Assembly: GCA_938010765.1 (NCBI GenBank)
Contig: CALLVX010000078.1
Location: forward strand, 1 to 32,171
DNA from: an uncultured Flavobacteriaceae bacterium
GTDB lineage: Bacteria; Bacteroidota; Bacteroidia; Flavobacteriales; Flavobacteriaceae
Length of the DNA: 32,171 nucleotides
Direction: 5' to 3'
The first letter of the stretch is position 1, and every line of letters starts with the position of its first letter. The notes beneath the pieces are model-generated. The model did no database searches, was not told the DNA's origin, and saw only the letters and a list, made by a program, of their open reading frames with translations. Shown here piece after piece: positions 22,335 through 31,223 of this stretch. The translations under genes were made by a program, and so were the position numbers.

Positions 22335-23042
22335 ATGTTCATATTAAAGCAACTAAGACGTAAAAAAAATATAAATCAGACCGATTTGGCGTTAGCAATC
22401 GGTGTGAGTTTACGTACAATTCAGTTATATGAAAAAAAAGACGCCAATATTCCAATCAAAAATCTTACAAAAATTGCGCAATATTTTGATGTAACGATAG
22501 CAGAGTTGTATTCCCACGAGGTAAATGAAGATGCGCATGCTTATGGTGACAGAACAGGCGGTCAAAAAGGGATTGAAACCAGGCTCATCGGGAATGGTAA
22601 AATTTTGATCGATGTTCCGTTATTGTTGGAAGCTGATGAACAGGCTTATCTCGATAGCTTTGCGGAAAAAGAGGGGTTTGTGAACCAACTGCCGAGAATG
22701 AGTTTTGTACTAAGACAGGAGGAAGAAGCGGCGCACATGGCTTTTGAGGTTTCTGGAAGGTCAATGGATAATGGCAGCTTGAGTGGTGTGCCTATGAACG
22801 CGCTTGTTTTGGGAAAAGAAATAACGCTGGATAATCTGAATCAGATGGTAACGCATAACAGCATCTACATTATTGTGCACTCAGATGGGATACTTTGTAA
22901 GGCGATTCAAGGGGTCAATAAAGATGCTGAGACCATTCACTGTCATAGTTACAATAAATCTCCCGAGTATGTCAATTTCACCATCGAATTTGGGAAGGTA
23001 TTGCAGCTTTTCGAGGTGGTTAAAAAACAAATTGACTGCTAA
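22335..23042 (+). CDS. XRE-family repressor with C-terminal S24 (LexA/CI-like) peptidase domain
   Basis: 235 residues from the ATG at 22335. A more distal ATG at 22230 lies before the predicted transcription start and adds a hydrophobic, unconserved stretch, so it is rejected. The XRE helix-turn-helix is at about 12-33 (NQTDLALAIGVSLRTIQLYE). The S24 domain has the nucleophile S143 in FEVSGRSMDNG and the general base K189 in GILCKAIQG, as in self-cleaving repressors. RecA-stimulated self-cleavage in response to DNA damage is a family expectation; a cleavage site was not identified. It converges on, and overlaps by 4 bases, the Vsr-like gene. Plausible regulator of DNA-damage or mobile-element functions elsewhere. 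Confidence 0.85.
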   Translation: MFILKQLRRKKNINQTDLALAIGVSLRTIQLYEKKDANIPIKNLTKIAQYFDVTIAELYSHEVNEDAHAYGDRTGGQKGIETRLIGNGKILIDVPLLLEADEQAYLDSFAEKEGFVNQLPRMSFVLRQEEEAAHMAFEVSGRSMDNGSLSGVPMNALVLGKEITLDNLNQMVTHNSIYIIVHSDGILCKAIQGVNKDAETIHCHSYNKSPEYVNFTIEFGKVLQLFEVVKKQIDC

Positions 23043-23518
23043 AGGTGGGTTGCTGTATTTTCTAAGTGGGTAATAACTTCCTTTAGGCAGCGGGATAACT
23101 CTTTTTTAATATCCGTTTCCCAAAAGCGAAACACTTTGTATCCCAATTCTTTTAATCCTTCGTTAACCTCACGGTCTCGCTGCATATTACGTTCAATTTT
23201 AGCGATCCAAAACGTGCGATTCGTTTTTATTTTGGGTTTTCGGGTTTCCCAGTTATGACCATGCCAATATTCTCCATCGATAAAAATGACTGTTTTGTAC
23301 TTCTTTAAGGCGATGTCTGGCTTGCCTAACAACTTGTTATAATCAATACGATAGCGATACCCGGCAGCATATAACGCTTTTCGAAAGGCAAGTTCGGGCT
23401 TGGTATTCTTGTCACGGATCTTCCCCATGATCTTAGACCGTTCTGGGGTGGTATAAAAGCCAGCTTCTTCATTGAACCGTGGTACTCTGATCCGTTCTTC
23501 AGGGTATGTTTTAGGCAT
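23039..23518 (-). CDS. vsr: Vsr-like DNA mismatch endonuclease
   Basis: 159 residues from the ATG at 23516-23518; the open frame extends 13 codons upstream, but those bases are the terminator hairpin of the neighbouring operon. The Vsr fold is seen in ERSKIMGKIRDKNTKPELAFRKAL, GKPDIAL with catalytic D68, WHGH with H86/H88, and FWIAKIERNMQRDREV. Vsr nicks next to T:G mismatches produced by deamination of 5-methylcytosine. Here the Cys residues that bind structural zinc in E. coli Vsr are absent (EYWHGHNW where Cys would flank, FWET for WEC), so it is a zinc-less variant. No cytosine methyltransferase gene is next to it. Function beyond nuclease is inferred. Confidence 0.85.
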   Translation of the reverse strand: MPKTYPEERIRVPRFNEEAGFYTTPERSKIMGKIRDKNTKPELAFRKALYAAGYRYRIDYNKLLGKPDIALKKYKTVIFIDGEYWHGHNWETRKPKIKTNRTFWIAKIERNMQRDREVNEGLKELGYKVFRFWETDIKKELSRCLKEVITHLENTATHL

Positions 23519-23533
23519 ATTTGAAGATAATAA

Positions 23534-23573
23534 AAAATCCCAAACACTAGTACTCACTAGTGTTTGGGATTTT
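23534..23573 (-). terminator. Strong terminator hairpin of the sdhCAB operon
   Basis: Perfect 18-bp stem (23534-23551 with 23556-23573) with a 4-base loop. Read on the minus strand it is followed by a T-rich run, and it starts 21 bases after the sdhB stop codon. Its bases overlap a spurious N-terminal extension of the vsr frame. Confidence 0.85.
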
Positions 23574-23593
23574 CAATTTTATGATTAAAAAGC

Positions 23594-24340
23594 TTACCCT
23601 TTCACCGTAGCGGAAAGGTACTCTCTATTCATTCGGGCTATATTTTCCAAAGAAATTCCTTTGGGACATTCTACTTCGCAGGCTCCTGTATTCGTACAGT
23701 TGCCAAAGCCTTCCAGATCCATCTGGCGCACCATATTCTGCACACGCTCAGTAGCTTCTACTTGTCCTTGGGGTAGCAAGGCAAATTGAGATACTTTCGC
23801 CGAGGTAAACAACATGGCGCTTGCATTTTTGCATGCTGCTACACAGGCACCACAACCAATGCATGTAGCTGAATTAAAGGCAGTATCGGCGATATCTTTC
23901 CCGATAGGAATGGCGTTTGCATCCAACGTATTTCCAGAGGTATTGACAGAAACAAAACCACCGGCTTGTTGAATACGATCAAAAGCAACACGATCTACGA
24001 TCAAATCTTTTATAACCGGAAAAGCAGAGGCTCTAAACGGCTCAATAACAATCGTATCGCCATCGGCAAAGCTTCTCATGTGAAGCTGGCAAACGGTAAC
24101 CAACCGATCAGGACCGTGCGGTTGGCCATTGATTTGCATCGAGCAAGTTCCGCAAATGCCCTCGCGGCAATCATGGTCGAATTCTATGGGCTCTTCTCCT
24201 TTGTTGATCAATTGCTCGTTCAATACATCCAACATTTCTAGAAAAGACATGTCCTCTTCGACTCCCTTTAGAGGGTAATCAACCATTTGTCCTTTTGATG
24301 TGGCATCTTTTTGACGCCAAATTTTTAGATTCAGATTCAT
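23594..24340 (-). CDS. sdhB: Succinate dehydrogenase/fumarate reductase iron-sulfur subunit
   Basis: 248 residues. Carries the [2Fe-2S] cluster Cys set in the N-terminal ferredoxin domain (CREGICGTC plus the distal VCQL) and the [4Fe-4S] and [3Fe-4S] sets in the C-terminal domain ([26 protein letters not shown]). It passes electrons from the flavin subunit to the membrane quinone site. Last gene of the operon, 6 bases after sdhA. In Bacteroidota this three-subunit enzyme can run as succinate oxidase or fumarate reductase. Confidence 0.97.
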   Translation of the reverse strand: MNLNLKIWRQKDATSKGQMVDYPLKGVEEDMSFLEMLDVLNEQLINKGEEPIEFDHDCREGICGTCSMQINGQPHGPDRLVTVCQLHMRSFADGDTIVIEPFRASAFPVIKDLIVDRVAFDRIQQAGGFVSVNTSGNTLDANAIPIGKDIADTAFNSATCIGCGACVAACKNASAMLFTSAKVSQFALLPQGQVEATERVQNMVRQMDLEGFGNCTNTGACEVECPKGISLENIARMNREYLSATVKG

Positions 24341-24346
24341 AGCCTC

Positions 24347-26350
24347 TTATTTATAACTTCTTGTTTTCAGTTCAATATTTTCGTACTTCAACTCCTCTTT
24401 GTGCAGCACTGCATCTTTGGGTTCGCCTTTGTATTCCCAAGCGGACACAAATTTGAAATTCTCATCATCCCTCAGTGCCTCACCCTCTGCAGTTTGATAT
24501 TCTTCACGGAAATGTCCCCCACAAGATTCATTTCTTGTTAGTGCGTCTTTCGCGAACAATTCTCCAAGTTCCAAGAAATCGGCTACACGCCCTGCTTTTT
24601 CAAGCTCTTGGTTTTTTGTGTCGGCGCTTCCTGGGATTCGAACGTTTTCCCAAAAGTCGGCTCGTAAGGCGGCAATTTCATCAATGGCTTCTTGCAACTC
24701 CTTGGCGTTACGACTCATACCACATTTGTTCCACATAATCTTACCTAATTTCTTATGGTAATAATCAACGGAGTGTTCTCCTTTCCCTCCCATTAGTTTC
24801 TCAATGCGATCTCTAACGTGTTTTTCCGCTTCGTCGAATTCGGCGGTTTCTGTTGAAATGGCACCGGTTCTAATATCATCTGATAGGTAATCACCTATCG
24901 TATACGGCAACACGAAATAACCATCTGCCAAACCTTGCATCAATGCCGAAGCACCCAAACGGTTGGCACCGTGATCGCTAAAATTCGCTTCCCCTGCCGA
25001 GTAACAGCCTGGAATGGTCGTTTGAAGGTTATAGTCGACCCAAAGTCCTCCCATAGTATAATGTACCGCAGGATAAATCATCATGGGTGTTTTATACGGG
25101 TTTTGATCTACGATTTTCTCATACATCTGAAAAAGGTTCCCATATTTGGCTTCTACGACTTTCTCACCTAATTCACGAATCGTTTTGGCATCTGCATCTT
25201 TCATTCCCGAGGTCAATGCCTTTTCTTTTCCATATCGCATAATGGCCGAGGCAAAATCTAGATAAACGGCTTCTCCCGTTTTATTAACACCAAAGCCGGC
25301 ATCACAACGTTCTTTGGCCGCTCTTGATGCTACATCACGAGGAACCAGGTTTCCAAAGGCAGGATATCTTCTTTCTAGATAATAGTCCCTGTCCTCTTCT
25401 TTTAATTGTATCGGTTTTAACTTCCCTTCCTGAATTGCTTTTGCATCTTCGAGACGTTTAGGAACCCAAATACGACCATCGTTTCGCAGCGATTCGGACA
25501 TCAAGGTCAATTTAGACTGGTGATCTCCGGAAACTGGAATACAGGTCGGGTGAATTTGTGTAAAACAGGGGTTGGCAAAGAAAGCACCCCTGCGGTGGGC
25601 ACGCCAAGCTGCCATGACATTACAGCCCATTGCATAGGTTGATAGGAAAAATAGATTCCCGTAACCTCCCGTTGCTAGTACAACAGCATGTGCCGAATGA
25701 CGTTCAATTTCTCCAGTAACCAAGTTACGGGCGATAATTCCTCTTGCTTTTCCATCGACTTTCACCAAATCGAGCATTTCATGTCGTGTATGAGACTTTA
25801 TCTTTCCTCTATGAATTTGACGGTTCATTGCTGCGTATGCACCCAATAATAATTGTTGCCCCGTTTGTCCTTTGGCATAGAAAGTACGTGATACCAAAAC
25901 ACCCCCGAAAGAACGGTTATCCAACAAGCCGCCATATTCCCTCGCAAAAGGGACGCCCTGTGCTACACATTGGTCAATGATATTGGTAGAAACTTCTGCC
26001 AAACGATACACGTTTGATTCACGTGAACGATAATCACCTCCTTTAACGGTATCATAGAAGAGACGGTATACGCTATCGCCATCGCCTTGGTAGTTTTTAG
26101 CTGCATTTACCCCGCCTTGAGCGGCAATCGAATGCGCCCTACGAGGAGAATCTTGATAACAAAAGGTCTTTACGTTGTACCCAAGCTCTGCAAGAGTAGC
26201 GGCGGCGGAACCTCCTGCAAGGCCTGTACCCACAACAATAATATCAATATTACGCTTGTTGGCAGGGTTGACCAGGTCAATATGATTTTTATGATTGGTC
26301 CATTTATCGGCCAAGGGCCCTGATGGTACTTTAGAATCCAATATGCCCAT
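24347..26350 (-). CDS. sdhA: Succinate dehydrogenase/fumarate reductase flavoprotein subunit
   Basis: 667 residues, the longer type seen in the B-type enzymes of Bacteroidota and epsilon-proteobacteria. The FAD-binding dinucleotide motif is at the N-terminus ([21 protein letters not shown]). The histidyl-FAD region is [18 protein letters not shown]. Further conserved parts are [10 protein letters not shown], the substrate-binding Arg/His stretch in the middle, and [19 protein letters not shown]. It catalyses succinate/fumarate interconversion on the cytoplasmic side. It lies 2 bases after sdhC and 6 bases before sdhB. Confidence 0.97.
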   Translation of the reverse strand: MGILDSKVPSGPLADKWTNHKNHIDLVNPANKRNIDIIVVGTGLAGGSAAATLAELGYNVKTFCYQDSPRRAHSIAAQGGVNAAKNYQGDGDSVYRLFYDTVKGGDYRSRESNVYRLAEVSTNIIDQCVAQGVPFAREYGGLLDNRSFGGVLVSRTFYAKGQTGQQLLLGAYAAMNRQIHRGKIKSHTRHEMLDLVKVDGKARGIIARNLVTGEIERHSAHAVVLATGGYGNLFFLSTYAMGCNVMAAWRAHRRGAFFANPCFTQIHPTCIPVSGDHQSKLTLMSESLRNDGRIWVPKRLEDAKAIQEGKLKPIQLKEEDRDYYLERRYPAFGNLVPRDVASRAAKERCDAGFGVNKTGEAVYLDFASAIMRYGKEKALTSGMKDADAKTIRELGEKVVEAKYGNLFQMYEKIVDQNPYKTPMMIYPAVHYTMGGLWVDYNLQTTIPGCYSAGEANFSDHGANRLGASALMQGLADGYFVLPYTIGDYLSDDIRTGAISTETAEFDEAEKHVRDRIEKLMGGKGEHSVDYYHKKLGKIMWNKCGMSRNAKELQEAIDEIAALRADFWENVRIPGSADTKNQELEKAGRVADFLELGELFAKDALTRNESCGGHFREEYQTAEGEALRDDENFKFVSAWEYKGEPKDAVLHKEELKYENIELKTRSYK

Positions 26351-26352
26351 AA

Positions 26353-27021
26353 TTAATGTGTTATTGGGTTAAGGTGATGGTAAATAGCGATAAAAGCAAA
26401 GCCCAAGGGAATGACTATTGCAAATGCCTTGGTAAATGTCTTAATGGCTGGGGTGTACTTGTTGTTTACACCCATTGTTTGAAATGAAGAAGAAAAGCCA
26501 TGCAATAAGTGCAATGCCAAAAGTGCAAATGATATGATATAAATAACGGTTCTCCAGATAGGTTCGAACTTTTCCACGGTTTCCGCATAATAGCGCGTAG
26601 GATCCTCAGGATTGCCCTCGATGTATTTATAAGCCATTTCATGTACCCAGAAGTCGTACATATGAAGCCCGATAAAAGCCAGGATGACGGCTCCTGAAAT
26701 AATCATATTCCTTGATACCCAAGGGGCATTGGCGCTGCCTTTGTACTTCATGTATTTTATACCTCTTGCCTTATTGTTTTGAATTTCAAGCACAAAACCC
26801 ATTACAAAGTGTATGATGACACCTGCAATCAAAATTGGCTGCAGCAAGTATTGTACCAAGGGGTTATATCCCATGAAATGCGACCAGGTATTGAAGGTTT
26901 CCGGATCAATGACCGATGTGATGTTGATGGTGAAATGTTGTGCGAGGAAAAACACGAGAAAAAGTCCGGAAAGGGCCATAACCACTTTTCGAACAATCGA
27001 AGATTTTATCAATCCGCTCAT
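26353..27021 (-). CDS. sdhC: Succinate dehydrogenase cytochrome b558-type membrane anchor
   Basis: 222 residues with five hydrophobic helices and His residues placed within them ([44 protein letters not shown]), fitting a di-heme B-type SdhC (TIGR02046-like family of Bacteroidota). It holds the quinone site and anchors SdhA/SdhB. First gene of the operon; its promoter is 22-52 bases upstream of the start codon. Confidence 0.93.
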   Translation of the reverse strand: MSGLIKSSIVRKVVMALSGLFLVFFLAQHFTINITSVIDPETFNTWSHFMGYNPLVQYLLQPILIAGVIIHFVMGFVLEIQNNKARGIKYMKYKGSANAPWVSRNMIISGAVILAFIGLHMYDFWVHEMAYKYIEGNPEDPTRYYAETVEKFEPIWRTVIYIISFALLALHLLHGFSSSFQTMGVNNKYTPAIKTFTKAFAIVIPLGFAFIAIYHHLNPITH

Positions 27022-27042
27022 TATGTTATCAGTTTAGCTGAA

Positions 27043-27073
27043 CAAAAATACAGTAGAACATAGTTATTAACAA
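27043..27073 (-). promoter_or_regulatory. Predicted sdhCAB promoter
   Basis: On the minus strand, TTTG (TTG at 27073-27071), 20 bases, TATTTTTG (27050-27043). Both elements and the spacing fit the Bacteroidota consensus perfectly. The sdhC start is 22 bases downstream of the -7 element, so the leader is short. Confidence 0.7.
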
Positions 27074-27178
27074 ACTTTGGGAAGCTTTAGTATATTATTT
27101 GAATTGATTTTAAGTAAACGATTGCGGATGTTGAATTAATGTGCCACTAACATCAAAAATGTCTTTAAAAGCCTAAAC

Positions 27179-27207
27179 AAAAAGCTCCTGAATCTTAAGG
27201 AGCTTTT
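27179..27207 (-). terminator. Terminator of the kelch lipoprotein operon
   Basis: AAAAAGCTCCT (27179-27189) pairs with AGGAGCTTTT (27198-27207) around an 8-base loop. On the minus strand it has a T run and lies 88 bases after the last kelch gene; no plus-strand gene precedes it. The rest of 27022-27294 is otherwise empty apart from the sdh promoter. Confidence 0.7.
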
Positions 27208-27294
27208 CGAGCGTAGGTTGCAAGGACTTGGGAAATAACCCTAACTGTTTAGTCATAATTTGAACGGTAGATGACATTTCACTCCAAAATTTGA

Positions 27295-28566
27295 CTACTC
27301 AATGGCCCAGATATCATTATAAAACGTTGTAAATGGGTCAAAGCCACCACCGATGATCCATATTCTATCGTCAAATACCACAGAGGCGTGCCCCCTTCTT
27401 TCAGAAAAAGAGTCTGTAGAGGTAGCTTCTGTCCAATTAATACCGTCACTACTATACCAAACATCGTTTTTTACCCCATCAGAAGAAACACCACCGATCA
27501 CCCACAATTTATTATCGAATACGAGCGTGGTGTGATCTGCTTTTCCAAGAAAAGGAGCCGAAGGTGTCGCTTCTATCCAATTAATTCCGTCACTACTATA
27601 CCAAACATCGCCGAAGTAATTGTCTGCATCTACACCTCCAATCACCCATATTTTATTATTGAATATGGTCGCTGTATGACGCCATCTTTCCGAAAAAGGA
27701 GGATCAGAATTAGTCTCGGTCCAGTTGGCCCCATCACTACTATACCAAACATCATTTTGTGTATCGAAACCAGAGCCTCCAATGATCCAAATTTTATCTT
27801 TGAAGACGACTGTAGCATGACCGATTCGGGGAGAAAACGGGCCATCTGGGTTGGCTGCTAGCCAGTTGACCCCATCGCTACTGTGCCAAATTTCACTTTT
27901 GCTGTTATTACTGAAGATACCGCCACCTTTGGATCCTATTATCCATAGTTCATTATCAAATACCGTTGTAGAATGGCCCCATCCTTGAGGAAAATCTGCA
28001 GCTGCTGAAACCTCGGTCCAATCTATGCCATCGTTGCTATACCATACATCGCTTTTGTATTCGTTTTCAGGTTCCCTGCCTCCGGTTATCCATATTTTGT
28101 CTTGAAATACAACTGAAGAAAAGCCGTAACGGGGTGAGAAATTGGCTGAAGCATTTACAGGTGCGTTCGGAAATGCATAATAACGGGTGGTAAACTTATA
28201 GATTGAACTCTGGGACATTTGCCCATCACTATCCTTTGCAACTACCTTCCAAAAATAGTCTGTAAGCAGATCCAACCTATCTGTAATTTCGAAGGAAGTA
28301 GCGGTAAGATTACCTTCTAATAAGATCGTTGGGTCTGGACCCGTTCCCAAGTACAATTCATACGTGACTTCCCCGGCGGCGGGATTTTTGGCCGATTCCC
28401 AAGTTAGGGTGGGAGTAAGACTAACTTCGGTCGCATTGCGTGGAACCTCTAAAAGATCAAAACTTAATGGAGGCCCACCAACTGGAAGCATGTCTGACGA
28501 ATTATCATCCTTTTTGCAACTTGTAAGACAAAGGGTCGCCACGATAAATACATAGCATATTTTCAT
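27295..28566 (-). CDS. Surface kelch-like lipoprotein, paralog 1 of 4 (last in array)
   Basis: 423 residues. The N-terminus MKICYVFIVATLCLTSC is a lipoprotein signal with lipobox CLTSC, and the mature start CKKDD fits the K-(D/E)2 surface-export signal. Residues about 33-130 are a fibronectin III-like domain (TPTLTWESA, YFWKVVAKDSDG, IYKFTTR). Residues about 140-423 hold six blades, each with a W[IV]IGG turn and a DVWYS[SN]DGI[ND]W strand, closing with NDIWAIE. A six-bladed beta-propeller presented on the cell surface is inferred; ligand unknown. It follows paralog 2 by 21 bases in the operon. Confidence 0.85.
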   Translation of the reverse strand: MKICYVFIVATLCLTSCKKDDNSSDMLPVGGPPLSFDLLEVPRNATEVSLTPTLTWESAKNPAAGEVTYELYLGTGPDPTILLEGNLTATSFEITDRLDLLTDYFWKVVAKDSDGQMSQSSIYKFTTRYYAFPNAPVNASANFSPRYGFSSVVFQDKIWITGGREPENEYKSDVWYSNDGIDWTEVSAAADFPQGWGHSTTVFDNELWIIGSKGGGIFSNNSKSEIWHSSDGVNWLAANPDGPFSPRIGHATVVFKDKIWIIGGSGFDTQNDVWYSSDGANWTETNSDPPFSERWRHTATIFNNKIWVIGGVDADNYFGDVWYSSDGINWIEATPSAPFLGKADHTTLVFDNKLWVIGGVSSDGVKNDVWYSSDGINWTEATSTDSFSERRGHASVVFDDRIWIIGGGFDPFTTFYNDIWAIE

Positions 28567-28587
28567 ACCTACCTTTTTAAATTTAAC

Positions 28588-29856
28588 TTAGTCCAAGGCC
28601 CAGACATCCTGGCCGAATCCTTCTGATGTAAGCCCTGCAATGACCCATAGTGCGTTGTCAAAGGCGAGCGATGTATGGCTCATTCTTTCGCTAAAAGGAG
28701 CGGCTTCGGTAGCCCTAATCCATTTGGTTCCGTCAGCACTATACCAAACATCATTTTGCCTTCCTTGCTCATCCCGCCCCCCAATTACCCAAAGGTTATT
28801 GCCAAAGACCACTGAGGTATGACCAGATCTTGCCGAAAAGGCTTCCTCGGTTGTGGCTAGCACCCACTCTATTCCATCACTGCTGTACCAAATATCATCG
28901 TACCATGCAAAAGGCGCTGACCCTCCGATGATCCATAGTTTGTTATCAAAGACTAGGGAGGTATGCCCTGTTCTGGCTGGGAAAGCGGCGTTTTCGGTGG
29001 CTAGTGTCCAATTAATTCCGTCATTGCTATACCAGACATCATTTTTTTGTTCGAAATCACCTTCAGACCCACCAATAATCCACAATTTGTCTTCAAACGC
29101 CACTGCTGTATGCCCTGATCTTGGGGGAAAGTCGGCAGCTGCCGTCGCTTGTATCCAGTTGATCCCGTCACTACTATGCCATACATCATTTTTTAGTGCT
29201 CCGTCAAAGCCGCCAATAACCCAGATTTTGTCGTCAAATACAACCGCTGCCTGACCTGTTCTTTTCGAAAATTCCGCAGCGGCTGTGGCTATATTCCATG
29301 CTTTACCGTCGCTGCTGCTCCATACATCGTTCTTTTGGTCACCGTCATAAAACCCTCCGATGACCCACATTTTGTCGTTAAAAACTACTGAGGAATGTCG
29401 GTCTCTTTTTTGAAATTCCGCAGCGGCATTTATGGGGCTTTCCAGAAGATTTAGATTTCGGGTTGTGAAACTGTGAATGGGGCTTTGGGAGGTCTTGCCT
29501 TCTTGATCCGTGGCAATCACTTTCCAGTAGTAGGTCGTTAGTAGTTGCAACCTTTCAAGAAGTTCGAATAACGTTCCATCAATAGTGTTTTTGTACAGTG
29601 ATGTCGGATTTAGATCGGTATCCAAATACAGGTTATAGGTAATTGCTGTTCCCTGGGGATTCTCAGCCGATTCCCAGCTCAAGATGGGCAGTACATCAAC
29701 CTCTTCGGCCTTATCTGACACACCGATCAAGTTAAAACTCAGAGGTGGTTCATTTTGAAGGGCGATTTCGATGGATGGCTTGTCATCGTTTTTTTGGCAG
29801 CCCATGAAAAGGCCGAACAAAAGGGAGAACACTATTAGAAGAATTATTTTTTTCAT
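28588..29856 (-). CDS. Surface kelch-like lipoprotein, paralog 2 of 4
   Basis: 422 residues. Signal peptide MKKIILLIVFSLLFGLFMGC with lipobox LFMGC; the mature N-terminus CQKNDDK has the surface-export acidic pair. A fibronectin III-like domain (about 35-130, YYWKVIATDQEGK) is followed by six kelch-like blades (from MWVIGGFYDGDQKNDVW to WVIAGLTSEGFGQDVWALD). The blades share almost the same repeat phrase as paralog 1, at both protein and DNA level. It is separated by 56 bases from paralog 3. Confidence 0.85.
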   Translation of the reverse strand: MKKIILLIVFSLLFGLFMGCQKNDDKPSIEIALQNEPPLSFNLIGVSDKAEEVDVLPILSWESAENPQGTAITYNLYLDTDLNPTSLYKNTIDGTLFELLERLQLLTTYYWKVIATDQEGKTSQSPIHSFTTRNLNLLESPINAAAEFQKRDRHSSVVFNDKMWVIGGFYDGDQKNDVWSSSDGKAWNIATAAAEFSKRTGQAAVVFDDKIWVIGGFDGALKNDVWHSSDGINWIQATAAADFPPRSGHTAVAFEDKLWIIGGSEGDFEQKNDVWYSNDGINWTLATENAAFPARTGHTSLVFDNKLWIIGGSAPFAWYDDIWYSSDGIEWVLATTEEAFSARSGHTSVVFGNNLWVIGGRDEQGRQNDVWYSADGTKWIRATEAAPFSERMSHTSLAFDNALWVIAGLTSEGFGQDVWALD

Positions 29857-29912
29857 AGCTTTTTTTAAAGAGTTATAACAAGGGGAATTGCTTCTGTCAG
29901 TATCATGGCCTT

Positions 29913-31223
29913 TTATTTAAATGTCCAGATATCGTTGTAAGAATTGCCATCATAACCACATAATAACCAAATTTCATCTTCAAAAACAAGACTTGTATGG
30001 TCGCTCCTCTCTGGAAAAGGATGCTCTTCTAGGACCTCTGACCAGTCGATACCGTTCTCGCTGTGCCAAATGTCATCTATGGTACCGGGGTTACTGCCGC
30101 CCATAATCCACAGTTTATGATCGTACACCAAAGCGGTATGGCGAATTCTTGAACTAAACCCGTTGCTATTGTTTGCAAGTGTCCATTCAGTGCCATCCTC
30201 GCTGTACCAAGTATCGTTGACGCGGGTGCCGTTGGCTGATCCGGCAATGACCCAGAGCTTGTTGTCGTATACCACGGAAGCGTGCATGGATCTTGCTCCA
30301 AAGGCTGCTTCTTCTGTTGCCTGAATCCAGTCTAACCCATCTTCGCTATACCATACATCGCTTAGGGAGCTGCCATTGTAACCGCCAATGACCCAAAGCT
30401 TATTGTCATATACAACGGTCGTATGCCTTGCTCTTTCAGGAAATGAACTGGTCAAATCTGCCTCTTGCCATTCATTACCGTCTTCACTGTACCAAATATC
30501 GTTGAGGTAATCATCTCCGTCATACCCACCAATAAGCCAAAGTTTTCCATCGAAGTTGGTGAGGGTATGTTCCCACCGGCCCTTGAATACCGCCTCTTCG
30601 GTTACCAAATCCCAATCGGTTCCATTTTCACTTTGCCATATATCATTTAGGAAATTTGAATTGGTATCTAACCCTCCAATCAGCCACATTTTGTCGTTAA
30701 AAACGGTACTTGCAGTTTGTCGCCTTGCTGAGAAGGGTCCCTCGCCAACTGTTGGGTTTTCTGGAATATCTAAATTTCGGGTCGTAAAGCTAAAAACGGC
30801 ACTTTCGGTGGTTGCATCTTTGTCGTCTTTGGCCGTTACTTTCCAGAAATACTCCTTTAAAAGCGCGAGCTGTGATTCAATTTCAATACTGGCAGTGCTT
30901 AAATATTCCTTGTAAAGTACCGTTGGAGGATTTTGTGTGCCGATAAATAGATCATAGGTCACGGGGTCGTTTTCAGGATCAGTGGCGATTTGCCATTGCA
31001 AAGTAGGTTTACGAGCCGTGTTTTCCATGCCGTTTTCTACGGATAGTAAGTTAAAGGCACCGGGTGCCTGGTTCATTGATTCTTCTTCGGGTTCTTCTTC
31101 TGGAGCCGGTTCTTCCGAATCTTCGGGTGGAATAACAGTATTGTCTGGCGCATCATTGCTGCAGGCTGCAAAGAACGCTGTGCATAGTAGTAATAATCCT
31201 GATTTTTTTATCCAATGAAACAT
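29913..31223 (-). CDS. Surface kelch-like lipoprotein, paralog 3 of 4
   Basis: 436 residues from the ATG at 31221-31223. A longer frame begins five codons upstream, but this ATG shares one base with the TAA of paralog 4 (TAATG), pointing to translational coupling. Signal peptide with lipobox FFAAC, then an acidic, Pro/Glu-rich spacer (EDSEEPAPEEEPEEES) that may hold the domain away from the membrane. A fibronectin III-like domain (ALLKEYFWKVTAKDDKD) and six blades (from MWLIGGLDTNSNFLNDIW to WLLCGYDGNSYNDIW) follow. Its blade phrase is DIWYSEDG rather than DVWYSSDG, so it is more diverged from paralogs 1 and 2. Confidence 0.85.
   Translation of the reverse strand: MFHWIKKSGLLLLCTAFFAACSNDAPDNTVIPPEDSEEPAPEEEPEEESMNQAPGAFNLLSVENGMENTARKPTLQWQIATDPENDPVTYDLFIGTQNPPTVLYKEYLSTASIEIESQLALLKEYFWKVTAKDDKDATTESAVFSFTTRNLDIPENPTVGEGPFSARRQTASTVFNDKMWLIGGLDTNSNFLNDIWQSENGTDWDLVTEEAVFKGRWEHTLTNFDGKLWLIGGYDGDDYLNDIWYSEDGNEWQEADLTSSFPERARHTTVVYDNKLWVIGGYNGSSLSDVWYSEDGLDWIQATEEAAFGARSMHASVVYDNKLWVIAGSANGTRVNDTWYSEDGTEWTLANNSNGFSSRIRHTALVYDHKLWIMGGSNPGTIDDIWHSENGIDWSEVLEEHPFPERSDHTSLVFEDEIWLLCGYDGNSYNDIWTFK

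Noticed and set aside
23519..23557. N-terminal extension of the Vsr-like protein
   Set aside because: These codons are formed by the perfect 18-bp sdh terminator hairpin, so they are structural DNA rather than coding sequence.
27388..27861. 157-codon plus-strand frame opposite a kelch gene
   Set aside because: Shadow frame produced by the repetitive blade codons of the minus-strand gene.
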